Assembly: GCF_028682175.1 (NCBI RefSeq)
Contig: NZ_JANHKS010000010.1
Location: 1-64,000 of the forward strand
From: Pseudomonas putida
Lineage (GTDB): Bacteria; Pseudomonadota; Gammaproteobacteria; Pseudomonadales; Pseudomonadaceae
Direction: 5' to 3'
DNA: 64,000 bases
Within the stretch, counting starts at the first letter, position 1. Every line of letters begins with the position of its first letter. This document shows positions 50,487 to 58,858 of the stretch, one piece after another. The notes under the pieces were generated by a model. That model was given only the letters and a program-made list of their open reading frames with translations, was not told where the DNA came from and did not search any database. The position numbers were made by a program, and so were the translations under genes.

Positions 50487-52931
50487 ATGCTGTTGTTGTG
50501 GATCGTGGTTCTGGTGATCGGCGTGGCCTGGCTGGCCCATCGGCGCGTCGCGCCCTTCCCCGCCCTTGGAATTGTGGCGGTTTACCTGCTGGTGATGGGG
50601 GCGCTCAGCCATGCCCATGGCTGGATGATAGTCCCTTGGGCGTTGTGGCTGGCAGTGGCCTTGCCGCTGGCGCTGCCGGACCTGCGCCGCAAGTATTTCA
50701 GCGCGCCGATGTTCGCCTGGTTCCAGAAAGTGTTGCCGCCTATGTCAGAAACCGAGCGTGATGCCATCGACGCTGGCACGGTTTGGTGGGACGGCGAACT
50801 GTTCAGTGGCCGCCCGGACTGGAACACCCTGCTCAGCTATCCGAAAAGTCAGTTGACCGAAGAAGAACAGGCGTTTATCGATGGCCCGACCAACGAGCTG
50901 TGCGCCATGGTCAGCGACTGGGAAATCGGCCAGGCGATGGACCTGCCGCCCGAAGCCTGGGCGCACATCAAGACCCACGGCTTCTTTGCCCTGATTATCC
51001 CCAAGGAGTACGGCGGCAAAGGTTTCTCGGCCTACGCCCACTCGCAGGTGGCGATGAAGCTGGCGACCCGCAGCGGCGATCTGGCGTCCACTGTCATGGT
51101 GCCCAATTCCCTTGGGCCAGCGGAACTGCTGCTGCATTACGGGACTGACGAGCAGCGCAATCACTACCTGCCGCGCCTGGCCCGTGGCGATGACATTCCC
51201 TGCTTTGCCTTGACCGGCCCGCTGGCAGGCTCCGACGCAGGCGCCATGCCCGACACCGGGATCATCTGCAAAGGCCAGTGGCAGGGCGAAGAAGTGATTG
51301 GCCTGCGCCTGAACTGGGAAAAGCGCTACATCACCCTCGGGCCCGTCGCCACCCTGCTGGGCCTTGCGTTCAAGGCCTACGACCCTGAACACCTGCTGGG
51401 TGAGGAAGAAGATCTGGGCATCAGCCTGGCGCTGATCCCCACCGACACGCCGGGCGTGGAAATCGGTCGTCGTCACCTGCCGCTGGGCGCCGCGTTCATG
51501 AACGGGCCCAACTCCGGCAAGGACGTTTTCATCCCGCTGGAGTATCTGATTGGCGGCCAGGACATGCTCGGCAAAGGCTGGATGATGCTGATGAATTGTC
51601 TGTCAGTAGGCCGTTCGATTTCCCTGCCTGCTGTAGGCACCGGCGCGGCCAAGCACGCGAGCCTGGTCACCGGCCAGTACACGCAGATCCGCGAGCAGTT
51701 CAACGTGCCACTGGCGGCGTTCGAAGGGATTCAGGAAGCCCTGGCGCGCATCGGCGGCAATGCCTGGCTGATGGACAGCGCGCGGATGCTGACCGCCAAT
51801 GCCGTGGACCTGGGCGAAAAACCGTCGGTGCTGTCGGCGATACTCAAGTACCACCTGACCGAACGCGGCCGCGAGTGCATCACCCACGCCATGGACGTGC
51901 ACGGCGGCAAGGCCATCATCATGGGGCCGAACAATTACCTCGGCCGCGCATGGCAAGGTGCGCCGATCTTCATCACGGTGGAAGGCGCGAACATCCTGTC
52001 GCGCAACCTGATGATCTTCGGTCAGGGCGCGATCCGTTGCCATCCATTCGTGCTCAAGGAAATGGCCCTGGCCGGACGTGAAGATCACGACCAGGCCGTG
52101 GTCGAATTCGATGACCTGCTGCTGCAACACATCGGGTTCGCCGTGCGCAACGCCGCCAGCACCCTGGTGCTGAACCTGGGCTTCGGGCATTTTGAAAACC
52201 AGCCGGGGGACCGCCTGAGCCAGGGCTACTTCCGCGCGCTGAATCGTCAGGCTGCGGCCTTCGCCATGCTTGCCGACCTGTCGATGATGCTGCTGGGCGG
52301 CGAACTGAAACGCCGCGAGCGTCTGTCGGCGCGGTTGGGTGATGTGCTGAGCCACATGTACCTGGCCTCGGCGGCCCTCAAGCGCTACCACGACCTGGAC
52401 TACCCCGAAGCGCTGGCGCCGCTTTTGCGCTGGTCGATGGAAGAGGCGCTTGGCGAATCGGAACGCGCACTGGATGAGTTGCTCAGCAACTTCCCGAACC
52501 GGATTCTGGGCGGGATGCTGCGGGTGATCGTGTTCCCGTTTGGCCGCCGCCACAAAGGCCCGTCCGATGCACTGGATGCCGAGGTCGCGCAGATCATCGG
52601 CCGCGCCAAGGGCGATCCGGCGCTGGAGTCGGTGCTGGCCGGCTGTTACCGCCCCACCGCCGAAGACGATCCGGTCGGTGCCCTGCAACACGCGGCGGAC
52701 CGCCTGCACGAAGCCAAGCCGCTGCATGTTCGGCTGCATCAGGCGCTCAAAGGTGGGCAGGTGAAACCCGCTGCCGGCGAGCATGTGGTCGATGCCGCAC
52801 TCAATGCCGGGGTGCTGCAGGTGGCCGAAGCCGAGAAACTGCGCGCCGCCGAAACTGCGCGGCGCAAGGTGATTGACGTAAATGATTTCGACAAGGAGCA
52901 GTTGACCGCGTCCGAAGGCAAAATCCGCTGA
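50487..52931 (+). CDS. fadE: acyl-CoA dehydrogenase (FadE-type, DUF1974)
   Basis: First step of beta-oxidation. 814 residues: two N-terminal membrane helices (about 1-22 and 30-50), acyl-CoA dehydrogenase core and a C-terminal DUF1974 domain, as in E. coli FadE. E-G-A-N-I-L-S-R is present in the flavin domain. ATG at 50487 has GGAGG upstream at 8 bases. Same position as PA2815. The symbol is by family resemblance; pseudomonads carry several such enzymes. Confidence 0.9.
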   Translation: MLLLWIVVLVIGVAWLAHRRVAPFPALGIVAVYLLVMGALSHAHGWMIVPWALWLAVALPLALPDLRRKYFSAPMFAWFQKVLPPMSETERDAIDAGTVWWDGELFSGRPDWNTLLSYPKSQLTEEEQAFIDGPTNELCAMVSDWEIGQAMDLPPEAWAHIKTHGFFALIIPKEYGGKGFSAYAHSQVAMKLATRSGDLASTVMVPNSLGPAELLLHYGTDEQRNHYLPRLARGDDIPCFALTGPLAGSDAGAMPDTGIICKGQWQGEEVIGLRLNWEKRYITLGPVATLLGLAFKAYDPEHLLGEEEDLGISLALIPTDTPGVEIGRRHLPLGAAFMNGPNSGKDVFIPLEYLIGGQDMLGKGWMMLMNCLSVGRSISLPAVGTGAAKHASLVTGQYTQIREQFNVPLAAFEGIQEALARIGGNAWLMDSARMLTANAVDLGEKPSVLSAILKYHLTERGRECITHAMDVHGGKAIIMGPNNYLGRAWQGAPIFITVEGANILSRNLMIFGQGAIRCHPFVLKEMALAGREDHDQAVVEFDDLLLQHIGFAVRNAASTLVLNLGFGHFENQPGDRLSQGYFRALNRQAAAFAMLADLSMMLLGGELKRRERLSARLGDVLSHMYLASAALKRYHDLDYPEALAPLLRWSMEEALGESERALDELLSNFPNRILGGMLRVIVFPFGRRHKGPSDALDAEVAQIIGRAKGDPALESVLAGCYRPTAEDDPVGALQHAADRLHEAKPLHVRLHQALKGGQVKPAAGEHVVDAALNAGVLQVAEAEKLRAAETARRKVIDVNDFDKEQLTASEGKIR

Positions 52932-52952
52932 ATCAGTAATGAAAACGCGCAC

Positions 52953-53043
52953 CTGTAGGAGTGAGCTTGCTCGCGATAGCGGTACATCAGACACACATCT
53001 GGCAGCCGATGAAACCTATCGCGAGCAAGCTCACTCCTACAGG
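52953..53043. repeat. REP pair, class A, inverted
   Basis: Inverted copies of GTAGGAGTGAGCTTGCTCGC around a 45-base spacer with CATCAGACACACATCTGGC. Directly after fadE. Confidence 0.9.
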
Positions 53044-53135
53044 GCTAGCGCATGAAATACCGCTCTAGCCTGCACATCCCCCAACATTGTCCTACACTCC
53101 CCGGTAACAACAAGAAAACACCAAGGGGACGCATC

Positions 53136-53339
53136 ATGATCGATCAACGCATGACTCATCGCTGCCTGCTTGCTGAAATCGCCTCGGGGGAGGACCTTCA
53201 CAGCGGCAAACCCACCCAGACCCTGCAAACCCTGTTACTCATCGGCTTCGTGACACGCCAGCCCAGCCCTGACAACACCTTCTCCCACATCGCCCTGACC
53301 GAAGCCGGGCACCGATACCTGGCCGGCCTCTGGCACTGA
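53136..53339 (+). CDS. small conserved hypothetical protein
   Basis: 67 residues, M-I-D-Q-R-M-T-H-R start. Not recognised as a domain; the sequence L-L-L-I-G-F-V-T-R...H-I-A-L-T-E-A-G-H-R-Y-L-A looks like a short winged-helix. Start at 53136 with AAGGGG 7 bases upstream; a longer start 28 codons back overlaps the REP. Matches by place the small gene PA2816 between fadE and the next gene. Possibly a DNA-binding or adaptor protein. Confidence 0.7.
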   Translation: MIDQRMTHRCLLAEIASGEDLHSGKPTQTLQTLLLIGFVTRQPSPDNTFSHIALTEAGHRYLAGLWH

Positions 53340-53439
53340 ACCCGCACGCCTTGCACGACCGCAGGTCCTCGGCGGACTATCGGCAGGCCTTGGGGAGATC
53401 TATACTCCCGCGCCTGTTTTTGTCTCTGAGGACCTCATC

Positions 53440-53850
53440 ATGGCCAACGCCAATCTCGACCACACTCTGAACCTGCTGACGCACCTGCGCGGCATCCTGG
53501 TCGCGCTGGGTGAAGCAGAACAGGTTCCCGAAGAAAGCCATGACCTGTTCCTGGAGCGTTATGACGAACTGATGGCCCTGCTGCCTGTGGAGCCGATCGA
53601 AAGCCAGTACCTGGGCCAGGACCTGCTCTGCCAGGTGATCCAGCGCTATCCGCAAATCGCCCATCTGGTGCCCCGCGACCTTTTGTGGTTCTTCGGCGGC
53701 GACTGCCTGCACTTCATGCCCGACGAAGAAATCGACATGTACACCGCCCTCGAAGAGCGCCGTTTCGAGGCTGAAGAAAACGAAGAACCGTTCGATTGGG
53801 AACAGGAAAAGCAGTTGCTGGCCCTGGGACAGGACGGCCCGCGCCACTGA
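53440..53850 (+). CDS. PA2817-type conserved hypothetical protein
   Basis: 136-residue soluble acidic protein without known domain. N-terminal half is helical; the segment D-L-L-W-F-F-G-G-D-C-L-H-F-M-P-D-E-E-I-D is highly distinctive and I associate it with PA2817 of P. aeruginosa, which lies in the same place after fadE. Function unknown. 100 bases separate it from the 67-residue gene, with its own likely promoter. Confidence 0.8.
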   Translation: MANANLDHTLNLLTHLRGILVALGEAEQVPEESHDLFLERYDELMALLPVEPIESQYLGQDLLCQVIQRYPQIAHLVPRDLLWFFGGDCLHFMPDEEIDMYTALEERRFEAEENEEPFDWEQEKQLLALGQDGPRH

Positions 53851-53861
53851 TATCGACACGC

Positions 53862-53930
53862 AGGTAGCAATCCGGCTTGCCGGCGTCGGCGTATCTGGGA
53901 TCGCTGACGCCGGCAAGCCGTGCTGCTACA
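53862..53930. repeat. REP pair, class B, one half degenerate
   Basis: GTAGCAATCCGGCTTGCCGG (variant of class B, with AT for CA-CG) and a good inverted copy GCCGGCAAGCCGTGCTGC, about 15 bases apart. Then an AT-rich run follows. Confidence 0.8.
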
Positions 53931-53944
53931 GTTTTGTAATATAA

Positions 53945-53961
53945 GCATTTCAAGTAAATGC
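53945..53961. promoter_or_regulatory. inverted repeat in AT-rich region upstream of the LLM gene
   Basis: GCATTT-N5-AAATGC inside a 60-base AT-rich stretch unusual for this genome. It lies about 125 bases before the flavin monooxygenase. Possible operator; regulator unknown. Confidence 0.4.
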
Positions 53962-54084
53962 ATTATTTTTATAATTAGCTTAGCGCCAAATCGAATTTCA
54001 CAGCTTGCGCCCATCCCCTTATGTTGCTGACTAGCGCTGGCGCCTACTCCTGCGCCCGGTCTTTCAACAACACAAGGAATTGTC

Positions 54085-55173
54085 ATGAGCGTCGAATTCA
54101 TCGGCTATATCGCCACGCAACCCGGCTCGGAAATCCACCCACGCAGCGGTCAGACGATTCAGCCTGAATATGTCGAAAAGGTCGCTCGCGCCCACGAGGA
54201 AGCGGGCTTCGATCGCGCATTGGTCGCCTACCACTCCAACAGCCCGGACAGCGCGTTCGTTGCATCCTACGCCGCCAGCGTCACGAAAAAGCTGAAGTTC
54301 CTCGTCGCTCACCGCCCAGGCTTCATCTCCCCCACCGTCGCCGCCCGGCAATTCACCACGCTGGATGTGTTCAACGGTGGGCGCACGGCGGTGCATATCA
54401 TTACCGGGGGTGACGATCAGGAGCTGCGCGCCGACGGCAGTTTCATCGGCAAGGACGAGCGCTATGCACGCACCGATGAATACCTGAGCGTGGTGCGCAA
54501 GGAATGGACTGAAGAAAAGCCCTTCGACCACCACGGCACCTATTACCAGTTCGAAGGCGCCCATTCGCTGGTCAAGTCGCCACAACAGCCGCATATCCCG
54601 CTGTACTTCGGCGGTGCTTCACAGGCGGCCATCGAAGTCGCGGGCAAGCATGCCGATGTCTATGCATTGTGGGGTGAGACCTACGAGCAGGTCAGGGATA
54701 TCGTCAAACAGGTGCGTGCCGAAGCCGCGAAGCACGGGCGTACGGTACGTTTCAGTTTGTCATTGCGGCCGATTCTGGCAGAGACCGAGGAAAAGGCCTG
54801 GGCCCGCGCCGACAGTATTCTGGAGCGAGCCAAGGCATTGGCGCAGGCCAGCGGATTCGAGCGCCGGGAGCCAGCCAACGAAGGCTCGAAACGCCTGCTG
54901 CAAGCGGCCGCGCAGGGTGCGCGCCTGGACAAGCGCCTGTGGACCGGAATTGCGGGTCTTCTGGGCGCCAAGGGCAACTCGACTGCACTGGTTGGCACTG
55001 CCGAACAGGTGGCCGACGCGCTGCTCGATTACTACGACCTGGGGATAACCACCTTCCTGATCCGCGGTTTCGACCCGCTGGACGATGCCATCGATTACGG
55101 CAGGAAACTGATCCCGCTGACCCGCGAGCTGGTGGCCCGGCGCGAACGGGAGAAGCGCGAAAAAGTTGCCTGA
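54085..55173 (+). CDS. LLM-class flavin-dependent monooxygenase (SsuD-like)
   Basis: 362-residue TIM-barrel luciferase-like enzyme, FMNH2-dependent. The sequence F-I-S-P-T-V-A-A-R-Q-F-T-T-L-D, R-T-A-V-H-I-I-T-G-G and a C-terminal D-A-I-D-Y-G-R-K-L-I-P-L place it with alkanesulfonate and dimethyl-sulfone type monooxygenases. I infer that it desulfonates an organosulfur substrate. The FMN reductase partner is not next to it. In P. aeruginosa the similar gene is close to PA2600-PA2602. Confidence 0.85.
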   Translation: MSVEFIGYIATQPGSEIHPRSGQTIQPEYVEKVARAHEEAGFDRALVAYHSNSPDSAFVASYAASVTKKLKFLVAHRPGFISPTVAARQFTTLDVFNGGRTAVHIITGGDDQELRADGSFIGKDERYARTDEYLSVVRKEWTEEKPFDHHGTYYQFEGAHSLVKSPQQPHIPLYFGGASQAAIEVAGKHADVYALWGETYEQVRDIVKQVRAEAAKHGRTVRFSLSLRPILAETEEKAWARADSILERAKALAQASGFERREPANEGSKRLLQAAAQGARLDKRLWTGIAGLLGAKGNSTALVGTAEQVADALLDYYDLGITTFLIRGFDPLDDAIDYGRKLIPLTRELVARREREKREKVA

Positions 55174-55193
55174 GGATTTTCGGGTGTACTTTT

Positions 55194-55276
55194 CGTAGCA
55201 GCACGGCTTGCCGGCGGGGGCGGCCTCAAGATCGCCCCCGCCGGCATCGGAACGCCGCCCGGCCGTGCTGCTACGG
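55194..55276. repeat. REP pair, class B, one copy interrupted
   Basis: A normal class B element is followed by an inverted one in which the stem is split: GCCGGCATCGGAACGCCGCCC sits where GCCGGCAAGCC should be, then GTGCTGCTACGGG resumes. Some 10 extra bases were apparently inserted or the element decayed. Confidence 0.75.
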
Positions 55277-55294
55277 GAGCAGGGAGGCAACTGA

Positions 55295-56200
55295 TTACGC
55301 TGCTTCCCGCCCCTGCCTCAACGCATCCGCCACCAGGCGCCCGAAGGACGCCACCGGCGCCTGCAGGTTGCCCAGGAACCTTGGGTAGATCAGCCACAAA
55401 TCCATCACCGGTTTGAAATCCTTGAGCGGCAGCACCGCCAGGGATTCCCGGTGGGCGCTGCGCTCAAGCAAAGGTCGCGGTACCAGTCCAAGGCCCATGC
55501 CGTCAGCCACCAGCCCCAACTGCAATTCAGTGCCGAAGGTCTCAAGATTGACCTTCAGGCTCAACCCCTGATCGGCCAGGGTACGCTGCAGCCCCGCGCG
55601 GAAACCGCAACCATCCGGATTGAGCACAAAGCCCTGGTCATAACAGTCGGCCAGCTTGACCGGCTTTTTCGGTACACGGTCCGCAGCACAAACCACCACC
55701 AGCTCCATTTTGCCAATGGACTCGCCAATGATGCCTTCCGGAAAAATCTTGCCCGCGGGAAACAGCGCTGCCGCCGCATCAATCTCGCCATTCTCGATCT
55801 TGCTCACCAAGTGGCTGCCCCAGCCCGTCGATACCTGGGCACGCAGCTCCGGGAATTGCCCGCGCAGCTGTTTCAGCGCGTCGAGCAGCACCACATCGCC
55901 GATGGTCTGCGGCACGCCCAGGCGCAGAAGGCCGCTGGGCGGGGTATCGTTGGCCACCAGTTCACGCAGCGAGTCCATTTCCCGCAGGATGGCCAGACAC
56001 TTCTGATACACCTGTGTGCCCATAGGCGTCGGCTTGAGCGGTTTGGTGTTGCGGTCGAACAGCTCGACCCCCAGCGCCTGCTCAAAATTTTGCACTCGCC
56101 GGGTGATCGCCGGCTGAGTCAGCGCCAGGGATTCGGCTGCATGGCTGATCGACTGACAGCGAATCACCGCTACGAAGGCATCGATATCATCAATTTTCAT
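55295..56200 (-). CDS. LysR-family transcriptional regulator
   Basis: 301 residues: N-terminal winged helix-turn-helix (about 1-60: IDDIDAFVAVIRCQSISHAAESLALTQPAITRRVQNFEQ) and a substrate-binding-like effector domain. Divergent from the thiol dioxygenase by 189 bases; in P. aeruginosa this is PA2601 next to PA2602. Likely controls the dioxygenase-rhodanese operon. ATG at 56200; an upstream start 32 codons back would cross the shared region. Confidence 0.88.
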   Translation of the reverse strand: MKIDDIDAFVAVIRCQSISHAAESLALTQPAITRRVQNFEQALGVELFDRNTKPLKPTPMGTQVYQKCLAILREMDSLRELVANDTPPSGLLRLGVPQTIGDVVLLDALKQLRGQFPELRAQVSTGWGSHLVSKIENGEIDAAAALFPAGKIFPEGIIGESIGKMELVVVCAADRVPKKPVKLADCYDQGFVLNPDGCGFRAGLQRTLADQGLSLKVNLETFGTELQLGLVADGMGLGLVPRPLLERSAHRESLAVLPLKDFKPVMDLWLIYPRFLGNLQAPVASFGRLVADALRQGREAA

Positions 56201-56287
56201 TCGAAAGACACATATAAAAAAGGCAGGAGATAGGCAAAAAGCATAATTCCAATTGCCGCCCGTGGATAGCCCATCCACCTTCCTTGC

Positions 56288-56315
56288 GGTTATCAAATGC
56301 TTTTTCGTTATAACC
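56288..56315. promoter_or_regulatory. candidate LysR operator
   Basis: Between the divergent LysR and dioxygenase genes, GGTTAT-N16-ATAACC with the core GTTATAAC at 56307-56314 in an AT-rich context. This fits an imperfect dyad site for the regulator; no T-N11-A core was confirmed. Confidence 0.35.
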
Positions 56316-56389
56316 TAATCATTAATAAATAGCATATTAAACGCCGGCATTATGCTTATATTGTCGCAATCCTTTGATGCGGAGCCGAC

Positions 56390-56995
56390 ATGCCTACCTC
56401 CCGACACCCCGAACGACTCCGGGCCTTCATCGCCGCACTGGCTGAACTGGTGGACAGTCACCCCCACGAAACCGACCTGCTGCATCGTGGCGGCAAGCTG
56501 CTGGGCCAACTGGTCAGGCACGACGACTGGCTACCGGACGAGTTCGCCATACCCGACCCCACCCGTTATCAGCAATTCCTGCTGCATGCCGACTCCCGGC
56601 AGCGCTTTTCGATTGTCAGTTTTGTCTGGGGGCCGGGTCAGAGCACGCCCATTCACGATCACCGCGTCTGGGGCCTGATCGGCATGTTGCGCGGCGCCGA
56701 GTTCTCCCAGGGGTTCGCCCGCACCACCGACGGCCGGCTTGAGAAGGAAGGCCCGGCCATTCGCCTGGACCCCGGGCACGTCGAAGCCCTGTCACCGCGC
56801 AGCAACGATATCCATCAGGTCAGCAACGCCTTCGCCGACCAGGTGTCGATCAGCATCCACGTCTACGGCGCCAACATCGGCGCGGTCAAACGTGCCGTCT
56901 ATCAAGCTGACGGCAGCGAAAAACTGTTCATCTCCGGCTATTCCAACGCCTTTCTCCCCAACATTTGGGACCTGTCCAAAGAGAACCAGAACTGA
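56390..56995 (+). CDS. thiol dioxygenase, 3-mercaptopropionate type
   Basis: Cupin iron enzyme, 201 residues. Iron ligands H89, H91 (P-I-H-D-H) and H142 (N-D-I-H-Q). The residue that is Arg in cysteine dioxygenase is Gln62 here (Y-Q-Q-F), which marks the 3-mercaptopropionate dioxygenase group; Tyr159 (H-V-Y-G) is present, and the position of the Cys of the Cys-Tyr crosslink is Gly95. This matches P. aeruginosa PA2602. It oxidises 3-mercaptopropionate to the sulfinate, with cysteine a poorer substrate. The last base is shared with the rhodanese start. Confidence 0.92.
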   Translation: MPTSRHPERLRAFIAALAELVDSHPHETDLLHRGGKLLGQLVRHDDWLPDEFAIPDPTRYQQFLLHADSRQRFSIVSFVWGPGQSTPIHDHRVWGLIGMLRGAEFSQGFARTTDGRLEKEGPAIRLDPGHVEALSPRSNDIHQVSNAFADQVSISIHVYGANIGAVKRAVYQADGSEKLFISGYSNAFLPNIWDLSKENQN

Positions 56996-58575
56996 TGACT
57001 CAAAGCACTCGATCCTACAGCGATATCCGAAATGCCCTGCTCGCTCGCCAGGAAGTGGCGTTGGTGGATGTGCGCGAGGAAGCGCCCTTCGCCGAGGCGC
57101 ACCCGCTGTTCGCCGCCAATATCCCCCTGTCGAAGCTGGAACTGGAAGTGTTCTCCCGCATCCCGCGCCGTGACACGCAAATCACTGTCTACGACAACGG
57201 CGAAGGCCTGGTCCAGCCAGCCCTCGCCCGCCTGGCAGCGCTTGGCTACACCAACGCCAAAGCCCTCGAAGGCGGCTTGCAAGGCTGGCGCGAGGCCGGC
57301 GGTGAGCTGTTCATCGACGTCAACGTGCCGAGCAAGTCCTTTGGCGAGCTGGTGGAACATCATCGCCACACCCCGTCCCTGGCTGCCGAGGAAGTCAAAG
57401 CCCTGCTCGACAGCAAGGCTGATGTGGTGGTGCTCGATGCCCGCCGATTCGATGAATACCAGACCATGAGCATACCCACCGGCGTCAGCGTGCCCGGTGC
57501 CGAACTGGTGCTGCGCGCCCGCGAGCTGGCGCCGGATCCCAAGACCCGGATCATCGTCAACTGCGCCGGGCGCACCCGCAGCATCATCGGCACCCAGTCA
57601 CTGGTGAATGCCGGGCTGCCCAACCCCATCTCCGCCCTGCGCAACGGCACCATCGGCTGGCTGCTGGCTGGCCAGACCCTGGATCACGGCCAGGCACAGC
57701 GCTTTGGCGCAGTCAGCGAGCAGACCCAACAAGCCGCCCAGGCCGATGCGCGCAAAGTGGCCGACACGGCGAAAGTGAAACGCGGCATCCGCGCTGATCT
57801 GGACACCTGGCAGGCCGAGACGACGCGCACCACCTACCTGTTCGATGTGCGCACTCCGGAAGAATTCGAAGCGGGCCACCTGCCGGGCGCGCGCTCGACG
57901 CCGGGTGGCCAGTTGGTGCAGGAAACCGATCACTACGCCAGTGTGCGTGGCGCCCGGATCGTGCTGGTGGATGACGATGGCGTACGCGCCAACATGTCGG
58001 CCTCGTGGCTGGCGCAAATGGGCTGGGAAGTCTTCGTGCTGGACGGCCTCAAGCCCCAGGACTTCAAGGAAAAAGGCGCCTGGAATGCACCGATCCCGAC
58101 CCCGTGGCAGGTCGAAGAGATCAGCCCCGACACCCTGCGCCAGTGGCAGCAACAGGGCGGCGTCGCGGTGCTGGATTTCACCGCCAGCGCCAATTACGTG
58201 AAACAGCACATCCCCGGCGCCTGGTGGACACTGCGCGCCAACCTTTCAAGCGCCCTGCAGAAGATCCCCGCCGCCGAACGCTACGTGCTGACCTGCGGCA
58301 GCAGCAAGCTGGCGCGCCTGGTGGTGCCGGAAGTCGAGGCCCTGACCGGCAAGCCAGTGTTTCTGCTGGGCGGCGGCACAGCCAGTTGGGTCGCGGCAGG
58401 TTTCGAGCTGGAAACCGGCGACAGCCACCTCGCCTCCCCGCGCATCGACCGCTACCGTCGCCCTTATGAAGGCACCGACGCCCCCCGCGAAGCGATGCAG
58501 GCGTATCTGGACTGGGAGTTCGGCCTGGTGGAGCAACTGGCTCGTGACGGCACCCATGGTTTCTACGTGATCTGA
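56995..58575 (+). CDS. four-domain rhodanese-like sulfurtransferase
   Basis: 526 residues, four tandem rhodanese domains (about 8-105, 125-230, 265-360, 375-475). Only domains 2 and 4 have the catalytic Cys: C190 (N-C-A-G-R-T-R-S) and C434 (L-T-C-G-S-S-K). Domains 1 and 3 have Asp at that place (Y-D-N-G and V-D-D-D). It shares its start with the dioxygenase stop (TGATG), so they are coupled. In P. aeruginosa PA2603. I infer that it takes up sulfite/sulfane products of the dioxygenase. Confidence 0.9.
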   Translation: MTQSTRSYSDIRNALLARQEVALVDVREEAPFAEAHPLFAANIPLSKLELEVFSRIPRRDTQITVYDNGEGLVQPALARLAALGYTNAKALEGGLQGWREAGGELFIDVNVPSKSFGELVEHHRHTPSLAAEEVKALLDSKADVVVLDARRFDEYQTMSIPTGVSVPGAELVLRARELAPDPKTRIIVNCAGRTRSIIGTQSLVNAGLPNPISALRNGTIGWLLAGQTLDHGQAQRFGAVSEQTQQAAQADARKVADTAKVKRGIRADLDTWQAETTRTTYLFDVRTPEEFEAGHLPGARSTPGGQLVQETDHYASVRGARIVLVDDDGVRANMSASWLAQMGWEVFVLDGLKPQDFKEKGAWNAPIPTPWQVEEISPDTLRQWQQQGGVAVLDFTASANYVKQHIPGAWWTLRANLSSALQKIPAAERYVLTCGSSKLARLVVPEVEALTGKPVFLLGGGTASWVAAGFELETGDSHLASPRIDRYRRPYEGTDAPREAMQAYLDWEFGLVEQLARDGTHGFYVI

Positions 58576-58587
58576 CCGCCTCGGCCC

Positions 58588-58737
58588 CTGTAGGAGTGAG
58601 CTTGCTCGCGATGACGCTTTGTCTGTGACGCATGTGTTGACTGACACACCGCTATCGCGAGCAAGCTCACTCCTACAGGATTGGTGCAAGGCAAAATAAT
58701 CAGCGCGCGCTGTAGGAGCGCGCTTGCCCGCGACGGC
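58588..58737. repeat. three class A REP elements
   Basis: A pair (58588-58679) with spacer motif GTGTTGACTGACACACC and a third element at 58711-58737 of the GCGCGCTTGCCCGC form. They fill most of the 283-bp gap before the substrate-binding protein gene. Confidence 0.9.
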
Positions 58738-58858
58738 GATGGCTCATCCCCCACATTTCCACCGCCTTAAATCGCCCCACCGCGGGCATTCACCCATTCG
58801 ATGGCCGACCCCTTCTCCAGGCGGAGGCCGCTCTCGCATTCAAGCCTGGAGATCCCCC

